A stretch of DNA of 64,000 nucleotides, taken from NCBI GenBank assembly GCA_024449915.1, contig JAMZAV010000438.1, forward strand, positions 310,001 to 374,000, read 5' to 3'. The stretch comes from Sweltsa coloradensis (lineage: Eukaryota; Arthropoda; Insecta; Plecoptera; Chloroperlidae). Below, piece after piece: positions 11,461 through 24,642 of this stretch. A model generated the notes under the pieces. It did no database searches. It was not told the DNA's origin and was given only the letters and a program-made list of their open reading frames with translations. A program made the translations under genes and the position numbers. How positions within the stretch are numbered: position 1 is the first letter of the stretch; every line of letters begins with the position of its first letter.

Positions 11461-14400
11461 CTGAAGAGAGAGGGCAGAGAAACAGAGTTAAGAGTAGTAC
11501 TTATCATTCTCAACTGTTTTGGATTTATTGTTGTCTGCAAAATATGGCAACAGTTGTAACAAGGTAAGACTGTTGGCTGAGCTCGAGAAAACCTGGTTTT
11601 TACACAGACGTTTAGTCTGGATCACTTGGAAGCTCTATCGTTTGTACTATCGGGTTGTGGTTTGCACCAAAATGTTAAGTAAGATTGCGTGATTGTCCCA
11701 ACAGTTTCTACTTTTGTTATTAACTGACTGTAAATATGACACCAAACAAGTAATTTGGCAAGCTTGCATAGGGGAAAAATATATGAAATGGTAAAATGTG
11801 CTCCGATAGCGCTCATCCTTTGTTAGCAGCGTCCCAAAAATTTGAATTTGAAAATTGGAGGTCAAAAAGTGGTCCCCAGACTGTATGAGAAATTAGCTGG
11901 ATTTGCCTAACAGGTAAATTTTTAAATGGACATTTAACATTGTAAAAAACAGTTGGCTCAAGCTCATCAAACCGTCTTGAACATAAGATAGGTAATCATA
12001 ACATAGTACAAGTCTTAGCCGTAATGCACTCACTTGCTGACTATGTACAATGTATCGGTGATACCTACATCAAATTACCCATGTGCAATAAAACAGAACT
12101 GAACTGCTCATAGGTGAAAAAAAGCCTAAAACTGCATTCAACATGAGGAGATATCTTACCTGATGACAAAGCAAGGGCCGATTCTTCATCCGGCGTTAGT
12201 ACGTCATAAGTGGTAATCATCAGATCTTGGGGCCTGGTTCTCTCCCGAACTGCGGTTGGCGATGACACGGTTTCTGCTAGGATCTCATGAACTCGCCGTA
12301 TTACGCTGCTGTCTTCCGTCCTCGGCGAGAGAGATTCAATCACCTCCGGTTGTTCGTCTCCACTGACCAACTTATTACACACACTTATGTTTAGAACGTG
12401 ATCAATAGCTTCTTTCAGACTCTCTTCTAAGAGGTTGTCAATGATTTCTTCTCTTTTGTCAAGATATTCTTCCTGCTTGTCGGGAACAAACATTACATTG
12501 CCTTCAACATAACTGTCCGACTCATTGTCGCTTTCCACTTCATAATCTGACTCAATTATCTCCTCTTCTTCCTGAACTTCAGGTGTTTTAGATGTTGTTG
12601 GAAACTCTACAGAGTGAGCAGCATCATGCTCAGCTGTTTTAGATGTTATTGGGGGAAAAGTCAAATCTTTCAATAACTCGGCCATTATATAGTTTGTTAT
12701 TTCATCTGCCAATAAATTATTTTTTTCCGAGTGTTTTATTTCAGGTTCTATGATGAAAGTGAGATTTTGAATGTCTTGCTCGACGTGTTCAGTGGCTTCA
12801 TCGTTCACTTCAGGCAACATGTCAATTTCATGTTCAACTTCCAATGGTCCTTCCGATGCAATGCTTAAATTTAAATCCAATGACTCAAGTTTTTCAATCT
12901 TGGAACTGGCCTTTTCTAGTATATCTTGGATTGGAGTTGATTTATCAGTATTTTCAGGTATAATGGTTTGCACAAGTTCTAGGGATTTGGAATCAGAGCT
13001 TTTCTCTAACTCTTCAATAATGTCTTCAGATGTCCCAGAGGAGCTTTTATTTTCACTCAGTTGTTTTGATGTCATCTTTTCTCCTACTGAAGGCATGGTT
13101 TCCGAGTGTCTTTCTGATAGATCATCTGTCTCCTTCATAGAAACACCAGCATCTGAAATGTGAGACTTATTTTCAAGCTCTCTGACTTCATCATCTGTTT
13201 TGCTCAACTGTAAAAGACTCTGGATTGTGGTCTCAACGCTGGAGCCTTGCGATGCCGACTTTATGCTACCAGATTCAAAACTTTGATTTGCAGAATGTCT
13301 GCCTTCAGAAGCAATGTCGTCAACATTTTCAGACATGATTGAGGATGCGTCATTGCTGCTCTTATCAGTAACTTCAAGTTCTTCTGGAATGTCTTCATCA
13401 ATAGTTTTAGGTGGGGATGAAACTTCTTTAATACTCAAGGACTTGGCAATGCTGGCATCACCACCTAAGGCTATAACTAAATCAGTAACTGAATTTTCAT
13501 CTAAATGTTTGGAAGATAATACACTAATACTATCAGGTTGTGTTACATCTAAAGGTCCCGACATGATACTGTCATGTTGTAAAACATCAAGGGGCCCCGA
13601 CACCAAACTAAAGTCGACTTGGGTTGCCGACAGATCTTGCCTTATATCCTGCCCACTCGTCACCGTCTTGTTGTGATCGTCATGTCGTCGCTTCTCTGCA
13701 ACGCGAGGCTGTTTGATCTTTGGCCGCACTATCGTAAAACTGCCCGAAGCAGTCATCTCTTTTTCCTGTTCCAATTCCAACTTTGTTTTTGCAATGATGT
13801 TATCATAAGCCTGTATTTGTTTTATGAGTGTTTGTTCCTTGCACTTGAGTCGTTCGCTTCTCATTCTCTTTTGCTCACGTCTCAGTTTGTTTGCCTCCAC
13901 CATTCTCTTGTGAAGTTGTTCATTCAGCGCAGACACTCGGCCTTCCGCGTCACTTTGTTCCGATGCAGTTTCGTTCTGTGAATAGATTACAGAGTCGTCG
14001 GAGCCACTAGAATGTCGACGCCTAGGTTTACCCGTCACTAACGGGGAGAGGGCAGCTTTGATGGCTATCATCGGAGTTTTCTTCCGTTTCTGATTCGTCA
14101 AATCAAGTCTTGGAACCAATGAGGTATCTTGAGCTTTGAATGTAGTTTTTATTTCAGAGTTAGAATTCTCTGAAGATTCCATTAATTCAAAACTCTCATT
14201 GTCATAAAGATCTATCATGCCTGATGCAGACGTAGATTTATCTACCATTGATACTTTTGATTCGATCACAGAGTCTTCAAGTTTCTCCGGGATGGAGCTC
14301 GACGTAGCAGTAGTTTTGGATCCTTCTTTTGACGTTCCAATGTTTTCACTGATATCTTCAATGCTTAGAATCTGTAGTGGTGAAGTGCTGGAGTCTCGGA

Positions 14401-17400
14401 ACTGCGTAGCACGCTGTTGCGACTTCCTAGCAGACTTGGAAGCCGCCAGTGCCTGGGTCTCCAGCTCCAGCAACTGCTGTTCTTCCGTCTCGAGCAGCTT
14501 CCGTCTCCGGATCATATCCTCCAGACTCTGACGTCGGGACAACAACGCTTGCGCTTGTTCGTCCAAGATGTGCTTATTCTTCTCAAGTTTCTTCATACAT
14601 TCTATAATCATTTCCTCACTCATGAACTGGGTTTCCCTCTTTTTGCTGGCGTCGGACTTCATGGATATGTCCGTTGCCACCGTGGTGTACACTTCCGAAG
14701 GGGATTGAGACTTGTCTAGTTCTTCTGGAATGTCGGACTGTGCTCTCCCTGTGGCAGTCAAGGATCCAGCTTGATCCACTTGGCTCTGGGAGGACTGTCT
14801 GGAATGTGACACCGACCCAGCGGCGCTGGCTATTTCCGGCATTTTCTTTGTGTTGACTGGCACAATCATATTTGCTGAATACATTTTTATTTTTAGTAAA
14901 TGCTCATGCCCAAGGAGCACTTTCTCACGCTCTTTGGAATGTTCCTTTTGTCTCTCTTTTAGCCTGAAACATAATTTATGATGTTATTAATTAGTACTTA
15001 TTATAGTAACAGTGTTGTATATTGTATAATATCTAGATAATTACATAAGGATTTGCGGGCCGAACTTTAATTACTTGGGACAGGCTCAGGCCAACGCTCT
15101 TGAATCGGCTTACGCAGGAAAGCACGAGCCCAACCTGGTTATAAGTGGCCAATTATCAATTCGGGCTGGGCATATAAAGCCCGGACAGAATTTGAATCTA
15201 CCCGCACATCACTCTAAACTTTTTATTAAATTCCAAGTTGGCTGTATCTATCTATAAAACTTTTTAACAGCAACAATGAAATTGTCATCATATGAATATA
15301 CTGCATTACAATTTGGATGAATGGCACAGATTTAAGATATCTGTCCTCAAACAAAATAACTAACTAACTAATAGATTGATTGATTGGATATTGCTTAAAG
15401 TCTCATATATTATGCAACTTGGCTAATCGAGACAAAGGGAGGGATGTAAAAGGGATGACGCGGGGGGACAAGGGGTGGACAGGCCTGTGCTGGTCAGAAC
15501 CAGTCACAAGCGTATGGGGAGGGCAGGGGTCCCCCCACGTCGTGGTCGTCTCCGTCTGTGTCATCATCCGTCCGTGTTGTCATTGTCGTCGCCGTCGGGG
15601 AGGTAGTCAAAGGGAAGGGGAAAGTTCCCCGACGACGACCCAGAGCTCGCTATTAGTTTCAGGGAGAAAAACTACCCTAATCACAAGCCAAACCACGAGA
15701 AGGTTGCGAGTTGGAATTTGATGTAGATTGAACATGAAATATCTCAATATCTCAATAAGAGGGCTGCCCAATTTCGTTAACTACAAATAACGTAGTAAGT
15801 ATTATTGATGAGCATATCGAGTGAAGTGAAGATTCCATTACACTACACCGGAGAAAAAAATCCGGAATGTTTTTTTTTTCTTTCCGTTTGTATTTTTGTG
15901 TGTTTGTTAACACGATCCGGCTAAACCGATACTCCAATTGCGATGAAATTTTCTGGAGGCCTTCGAAATCTCTGAAAAAATTATTTCTTATGAAAATCGT
16001 AATTTTACGATTTTTTTTTCAATTTTAAAAATTTCTTCAACTTATAACACCTTGATGCTTTTTTCCGATTGTAATGATTTTTTTATAGAAACTTAATTTT
16101 ATGAATTAACATATTCGTGTGAAATTTGAGCACAATCAAAAAATTATATCTCATGAAAATCGCAATTTTACGCTTTTTTCGGTTTTAAAAATTTCTTCGA
16201 CTTATAACACCTACATGCTTTATCCGGTTGTAATGATTTTTTCACAAAACCTTAATTTTATGAATCAATATATTCGTGTGAAATTTGAGCGCAATCGAAA
16301 AATAATTTCTCATGAAAATCGCAATTTTACGCTTTTTTGGGTTTTTATTCAAATTTCTTTGACTTATAACATCTAAATGCTTTATTGGATTGTAATGTAG
16401 TGTGTAATGTATTGTGCGCCCCTGATCCTCATGTCGTCGTCGTTGTAAAAATTAAAACAATATTACCAAGCGGTCTCGCAAGCCATAGCAATGGGAAAAC
16501 GAAATCAATTTAAATACCATCTGCATAACACATGGCAGCTCAATGCACCAATTACGCTCATCCAACAACGCGCCTGAAAAAGCGTTTGTGAAGCTTCCTA
16601 GTTAGTAGTTTTAGGGCGCTAATAATATGTACTACGTTGTTCATAATGTACTAATGATCGTTGAATAATAATAAATAATTCTACTAACTGCATTGAAACA
16701 CGAACCCTTCTAAAATACCAACCATCATGAATCATTTGTAAATATCTCTCCCTTTGAGTGGTTGATCTTGAGAAAAGTCCAGTGACTAAAATAAGAGTTC
16801 TCTTATAGTCATGCTTAAAGTACTGATTAGGTCAGATAACAGTGGTCACTGAGACACATAGTGTAGCAGTTTCTTTTTGTATTTAAGCTGCATTATTGAT
16901 ACTGTATCAAGGGAGAGGGGAAACCACACAAGTCAATTCACGATTGTAAACCACTAAACATTTAAATGTATCCATGACCATTACATTTGTAAAGTTTAAT
17001 TTAGAAGAATCAATTAGGACAGCAATATAAAAGAATTAACTTTAGGTAACTCAATTTTCATAATATGAAACATTCAAAAATCAATTTATTAATAATTAAT
17101 TAAAGGAGGACCGGCATGGCTAACCAAAGTTGATTTACGTCTGAAATAAGTACGATTACTGAAAAAAGCATTTCTCTAAGTCAACTCGTTTCGAGATATT
17201 TGGTCTTCCTTTTTCGTCTACTAGTGTGTGACGTCACACTGGCCTAGCCATTCAGCCCCGATAGAAGCGGCAGTGTAATATCGCACGGCAGCAATCGTTC
17301 ATTCTTACATCTGATACGCAATAAGCGACAGCATAATCAATTTTTGTATATATAGAGCAGAATATTCGCTTTAAAGTATGCCGCAAACAGAATTGAATTA

Positions 17401-20400
17401 TGTTATTTAGGGGCTTGCCAATACAATTTAATACAAACACATGTATTATAACTTTTGCCTCCCGCACCGACCGCCTTGCGCTCAACGTGTTTAGGGCGAG
17501 TCCAGCAGGCTTCTTCCTCGCTCGCCACCGGATGGTCCATAATAAACGCAGGGCTACCCTAAGGGGCTAGTCGGGGGATAGTAGTAAAACGTGAAAGTTC
17601 ATAGCATTTTTAAGAGAATCGAAACCAGCAAACCATGGTCCATGGTGCTATAATGATAATACCAATACATGAAAAGGGCAATATTGAATTTGATGAGAAT
17701 TTTGTGCATAATAGTTTGAGTAAAATCGTGCAACAGAGAGGAACAGGGTAGTTTATTGTGCAATCGCTACTTGCTCACACCGTGAACAATTTCCGAAGCA
17801 GCCGGTAGCGAGTGCCGAAGATTCCCGGTGAGGCCCGAACCACATTGCACGGATGGTAGGTGGAAGCGAGGAGACAAAAGTTAAAACGCGTGTTATTTTT
17901 CATTAAATAATTGCCAATCCGCTAAGAGACATAATTCCAATCTGTTTGCGGCATGATCGTGCCCGAATATTCTACTGTACGTATACGCATTTTGGTTATT
18001 CTGCCATTTATTGCGCGAAAGATATTATGAAGAACGTTTACTGCCGTGTGGTATTATATTGCCGCCTCGATCATCTTCTAGTGGCTTGGCCAGTATGTCG
18101 TCACACGCTAGTAGACGAAAAGGCGTGCGCACAAACGGCAGGTACCATGATGACTGACGGCTCTAATGCTGGCACATATTGTCGTTAAATAGTATCTAGA
18201 ATACTGTATTAAAATTTACCATCACCATGTCAGTCCTCCTTTAATTAATTACAAATAAGATGATGCATGCATGGAGAAGTGCTTAAAATTCAATGGGTGC
18301 CCAGCCACTGCAACATCCTGGGCAACGAGAAGGCCGACGCGCTAGCCAAGTTGGGCTTGAAGAAGTCTGCCCCTGACACGGCGAGTATCTCCTACAACTC
18401 TGCCAAAAACCTTGCCACAGAAAGCCTCAAGACATCCTAAAGACTTCAAGAGGCCAAGATGTATCACAAACCATGGCGGGACGAGGTCCTGAAAGGGCCA
18501 GACAAATCCTGGACAAGAAAGGTGGCAACAGCGCAGTTCCGGCTGGCCACAGGACATGACGTCCTGCAGCACCACCTGAGTCGATTTCAAATCACAAAGG
18601 AACAAGCAACTTGCAAACTATGTACATCGGGTTTTCAGGACAGAGCGCACCTCCTCAGGTGCGCCGCACTTAAATCTGACATTGATGACCTGCCAAATAA
18701 CCTGAGCGGGGCAGAGAAGGAAGCACATATTTACTGGATAGCCAGGAAGAAAAATGATTGAAAAATCAAGCTTTCGGCATAGGATAAAAAAAAAGTTGAG
18801 ACAAAAGGAAAATTAAAATTAGTATACAAGATAGTTCTATGCAAAAAAACTTACGTAGAAATGTTTTCTTTATGCTGATCCAATTTTAGAATTAAACTTC
18901 TTTGCTTCTTTCGGATGGTTGAAACTTCTTTCTCCAACCCCTGGTCCCTCATATTCCTAGAAAACAAAAACAATTCCATCCAAGTTAGTTAGTTAAACTA
19001 AATTGATATATGATTGAAATAAAAAAAGAAAAGATTGGCACTGGCTATTATTATCATTCGTACATAATATACAAGAGATACACGCAATAATTGACATTCA
19101 ATAACATTTCAATAATCAATGATATGCCCAATGAAAATATTATCAAACACCCATGTTTACTTAAAAACAAACCAAAACCAACATGCTACCATTATTGTAT
19201 TACTTTCCTGTATGATTGTCTGATTGATAAAAAATGCAATTGCAGAGGCTAAAGATTTCACACTATTTCTGATCAAACACACATTTTGGTGTTGACTATT
19301 TGAGACTTGAGATTTAATTCAATTACTATTATGTACACACATAATCTGAAAAACAATGCGGCAGTCAACACAGTGAAACAAAATGACAAAATGATGTGAT
19401 GTGTACTGACAACTACACTTAGTGCTGCTACCTATTGCGTGATGACGCCATAACTAACAAGCCCCCAAGCAACTCAACGTGGACTCACTTCTTCTGTATC
19501 TCGAGGAACGCCAGTTGAGACTTTGTCCTCTCTGTAACCACCTCGTCCTTGGCTTTAAGCAGCGCCTTCTGGTTCCGAGTCCGTTCCTCTTCTTGCTTGA
19601 TCAGCTGGGTGATCTGGAGAAAAGATGTGGTACACAGTTAACTCTCAGTTACTCAATGAACTAATTCGGAGTATCATTTCCTGTTTTATTACTCCTTAAT
19701 TTGCATTATAGAATCAAAGTGTACAAACCAAGCCTAAAAATTAGTCGAACTTGAATGAACACTGCCATCTTTTTATAAGGTTAACTAAATAAGTATCACT
19801 TTGGAAGGCAGTATTGATCCGTTTTCAGGTGTAGCTAATTATTTTAAGACACTTTACTCAAGTCCATCTACTTTGTAAAGTTGATCGACCAATCCAGTTT
19901 GACTAAAATTCTATGTGTATATCAAGAAGCTTGAACCGTTTTACAGTCAAATTGAAATTAGAATCTATGGTAAATGCAAGGCATGATAAAAATGACAAAG
20001 CACAGCTGTTTCATCCTTACCATACGATGAGCCAACCTTGCCATCGCCGCACTCTCATGTTCGGGAGCAGTTTCGTTCAGGCGGAAATCCAACTCCATTT
20101 CGGAGCAAGACTTCTGGGTCGACAAATCCATATCAGGAAAGTGTTGCAGCATTCTCTGCGAGAATCCCATACTGGAGGCGATTCCGATACTCGAAGCAGC
20201 TAAAACATAACAATATACTATAGGTAACTACGTACACTCATAGAATGTAAGATTTTAATGTTACATCTCAAAATAGGTAGTAAATACCATACCTAGCCTA
20301 TTGGCTATTTACTAATATTATATATGGGATATAAAAAATGTGGATTAAACTGACTAAAATACTATGTACGTTAGAATAAATTTGAAAAATGGTTACATTC

Positions 20401-23400
20401 TACACATTGTGAAAAAGCATGTATGTACCATATATAACACAAGAAAGAATTGTCTCATCAATTAAATGCAAGACATAGGACAACAGGTTACACTTACCGC
20501 ACATTACGCAATTTTATCTCTACACTGCCAATGCTATCATTCACACTCAATAATTCCACTTGTGCATTTCTTTTTCATGTACATGTAGTATTTTTACTTT
20601 TATCTTTTTCTAAGCAGGCTGGACTTCATGTTCTCTATGCTTTCCCAACCTGTCAACCCTTCTCCAATCTAAACTAAACTAGCTGGTTGGCCTCTTCCAC
20701 AAAATAAAGAAACAATGTGGGGAAAGCATAAGACATGGCTAGCCAGCTTTGATTAGTCTGGGAGGCCAAGAATTTGGTGGGTCCCTCCCACCTTCTACCC
20801 AACTTTATGGTTAGAAATAGGATCAGATCAATGATATTTAACATCTATAGTAGGCTAGATCCCCAGTCTCCATATGTCCGCACAGGCGCGAGCATAGCAA
20901 ATTGAAGCGTCAATTTGACCCATTCAAGATGGCGATTTGGCATTTCAATTTATGCTTTACATTATGTTTTAAATGGGATTAAGTATTTTTCTGGATTGTT
21001 TTGATATGGTTTTAGCTTGTGCACCATGGGAATGTAGAAACAGAAACAATAAGAAGTTATTGCATTTAAGGGAATTTATTAATCATTTTGTGTTAATGGC
21101 TAATATGCTCACCTGTCAACCTGACAGCCATCTTGAAAAATATTTGGGCTACAAATTGCTCCCATCTAGGTACTTTAGCATGCAAAATGCCCTATTCAAG
21201 ATGGCTTCAAATTGTCACGGAAGTGGACCAATGGCTGGGGCTCTAACCTACTAGAGATGTTAAATATCATTGGATCAGATATTGATTGGTCGACCAATTT
21301 TTTAACAAAATACATGGACCTACTAATTCATGTAGCATAGTACCTCGGTCCGATGAGTTTTCTGTAGTAGCGTCAACAATGTGTTCAGAAATGGATGCAA
21401 TCACAGATCGGGAATCGTTGGCATAACTCTCGCGATAGCTTTCAACATTGCTTTCAAATTCTTCGGGTATTGACGAGGCTCGGTCATCATCCTGGTGGTG
21501 TTCCACCTAAAAGAAGTTTTATTCTAAAAACAACTAACACAAATCAGTGTATTTATCACCAAGTATAATATAGTAGTGTCTGTGTGTGTTGTGTTGTATG
21601 CCAAATCAGTGGCGGCTTGACCTATACCCTGACCGGTGCCATGGCACCGGTACCTGTCGACGTGTGTGGGGGTCCGGGGGAGTTGCCGATAGAAAAAAGA
21701 GTTTTTTTATGACAAAAAGCCATCAGTTTTCATTCTTCTGCACTTAAACTCACAGATTTCCGCTAAAAATAACATTAAAAAGCATAAAAGGGAACATTTC
21801 TCTTTAGCCACTCCAAAATTATATCTCACCACTGGGGGGTGGGTGGGTATGGGAAATGTCTGGCACCGGTCTCTTTGGAACCTTCAAGCCGCCACTGTGC
21901 CAAATAAACTAAGCCAAACTAAACATTGTGTTTTAAAAGTAAAGTCTTTGAAAAACAGTTTATAGGAAATTACTCATCAGTTAAAACTTGAGATGAGCAT
22001 CTGTATCGACATAAACTTACTTTTAATATTGTGTAGAAATTTCGATAAAATATAATATTATACCAAAATCAAGAAATTTGCAGTCAAGATACATTTAAAA
22101 ATTCAAATATTCATACAGTAGCCTATTTTCAAAGTTTCTTTAAAATAAAGAAATAAGTGATCAAAAAACAGTTTAATATTGTTACCATTCACATGGATGC
22201 TTTCGTTTTCACATGAATTTTGACTTTCAAAAATTAAGATAGTACGTAGAAAAAAATAAGACTATGAAACTAAAATAGGATATATATTTTGTAAAAGTAG
22301 GTACATGCAAATGTTTTAAATTGACATTTAAATACATAACCATTCCAGTGTATAATAGATACTATCAAAATCAAAATCAAATTTTATTTTACTTGTGACG
22401 ATGTTACTTTTGAAGGCCCATCAGCAGCACGTTTAGAACTTATGTTCATTCTTAAAGAATGGTTCTTCAAAGCCTCTTCAAAGTACTTTTGCAGTTCAAG
22501 TTTCTCGATGCTGATCATGTCTCCGGCGCCTGCAGAGTTACGCGCCATTTCTTCCAGTTGCTGTGTGTGCTGAAGGTTGGTGTGGCTCAGCGCTTGTGCG
22601 AGGGAAGTCGTGCCGTGGTTAGCAATGCTCATTGCGTGCATGTTCTCTACCTCCGTCAACTGGCGCTGGGATTGTTCTACTGATTCCAGGAGATTCAACT
22701 CTGCCTGGAACTGCAGGTGGAGTGCAGACGGAAGGAGCTGTAAAGATAAAGAATGTTATTGAGGTATTTGGATTGTTCCAAAATTGAAAGACTCAAGAAT
22801 TGAAATGCAAACCATAAACACAAAAATAAAATAAATATAAGTTAAAATAATAATAAAAAAAAGTGTGGGAAAGATTATTATACCATTTATGATGTGCGTT
22901 GCAGCTAGGACAAACCATAAATTTTGAGGAATAAAGTTTATTTATTCTTATAAAATTATATCATAAACCACACAAGATCACCTACCCAGTTGATTCCTAC
23001 ATTGTTTCTCACGATGCCATTTATGGCAAGTGTAGCAAGCAAATACTAGTAGCAAAATATATATTTGGATGATCATCAAAACTTAAAAGAACCACCACTC
23101 ATTACCATTAATACTAATGAAGAATACAAATAAAGAATACAAATATTTGTTCAACACAAAAAAATCTTGAAATCAAGCATTGTTCAATTACATATTGAAA
23201 ATTGGACAGTCCATTTATCAATTGCGCCAACTACAGAATAGATCCTATCAATGCACTTACAGATGTCTCGTACACCGACGCACCCTTAGACCTCTCGAAG
23301 GTAATCGAATCTCCTGGCCTGTACTCTGTGTACCTGTGCGGTCGTTGGGGGTTCAATCTGCCATCGCCTGCACTTTTATCCACCCCACGTTTCTTGGCTG

Positions 23401-24601
23401 CATCCTTATACAGCACCCGATCAGCTGACTGAATGGTATCCGGCGCCGATGTTGGTCGCAGTTTATCGGGCGACCTTAGGACTTGATTTGCACGTTCACA
23501 GACATCACGGAGAGACAGATTCTTAGGGCTTCTCTTGAGAGATTGTTTGTGGGCATCTTTGGGCAGTTGTCTAAATCCGGTTAAAATACTTTCAGATTTG
23601 GATGTAGGAATAGCGCCCAAAGTATCTCCTTTTCGAAAAGTTAACCCTACTGTGGGAGTGACTAGTTTGTGGTGACTCACAGAACTAATTTGAGTGCCAC
23701 TATTTGGCTGAGAGGTGTTCTCACTCGAACCTCGTTTGCTGGGAATGGAGGAAATTACTTCAGATGTAATACTTGGTGATGGAGAAGTTTCGTTTGCCAT
23801 TGGGAGGAATTCAGGAGAGCTAAATTCTGATGAAGAATAAGTTGGTTTAATCGATTCACGGTTCTTACGAAGATTAACATTGAAATATTTCTTAGACTTT
23901 TTGCTTGGATTTTATTCTTATTGTCAGCATCAAGCTCTTTGGAGAAGTTACGATCAGAATGAAGCTCGGTCTCACTTGGTTGTTTTAACACATTTGATGG
24001 TTGTTGTTCACGAAGGTTAACATTGAAATATTTTTGAGACCTTGTGGTTGGATTTATATTTTTATTATCAGCATCAAGCTCTTTGGAGATGGCAGCGGCA
24101 AAATCAGATTGAAGCTCGGTCCCACTTGGTTGCTTTAAGACTTGCGATGGTTGTTGCACAGTTTGAAGAGATTTCAATTTCTCTTTTACGGCATACATAA
24201 AATTGTAAGGAGCTGGGCGAACCAATTCCAGTTGGGGAAATTTAAGAACGGTTGGTTTTTGGTCTGGAGGATCATCCTATAAGAAAAAAAAATTAAGGTT
24301 GCATGAATTAATAGATGCAGATAGATATAGATATAGATTCTTTTTTCTTTCTTTTTTCCTTTCCTTTTTTCCTTTCCTTTTCTTTTCTCTTTTCTTTTCA
24401 TTCCCCACCCTTTTAAAATCTGATTAATTCATTAATTGCATTTAATATCCTTTTTATTTGTTACCAAATTTGTAGAGTTTTAATATTACTATTTCAAATA
24501 TTTACTTAAATGTAGTTCATTGTTGTGTCTGCATCTATGTAATTAGATTTATTTAGTTGTCCTCCTTTGTAAATCAGTTTTTATAACTGAATAAGATAGA
24601 C

Positions 24602-24642
<41 letters not shown>

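Noticed and set aside
12771..14856. Several plus-strand open frames of 60-130 codons within exon 13
   Set aside because: They are antisense shadows of the large Ser/Glu-rich exon; none has splice context or motifs.
15380..15721. 113-codon plus-strand frame
   Set aside because: It is driven by G/C-rich low complexity inside the intron before exon 13; no homology or splice support.
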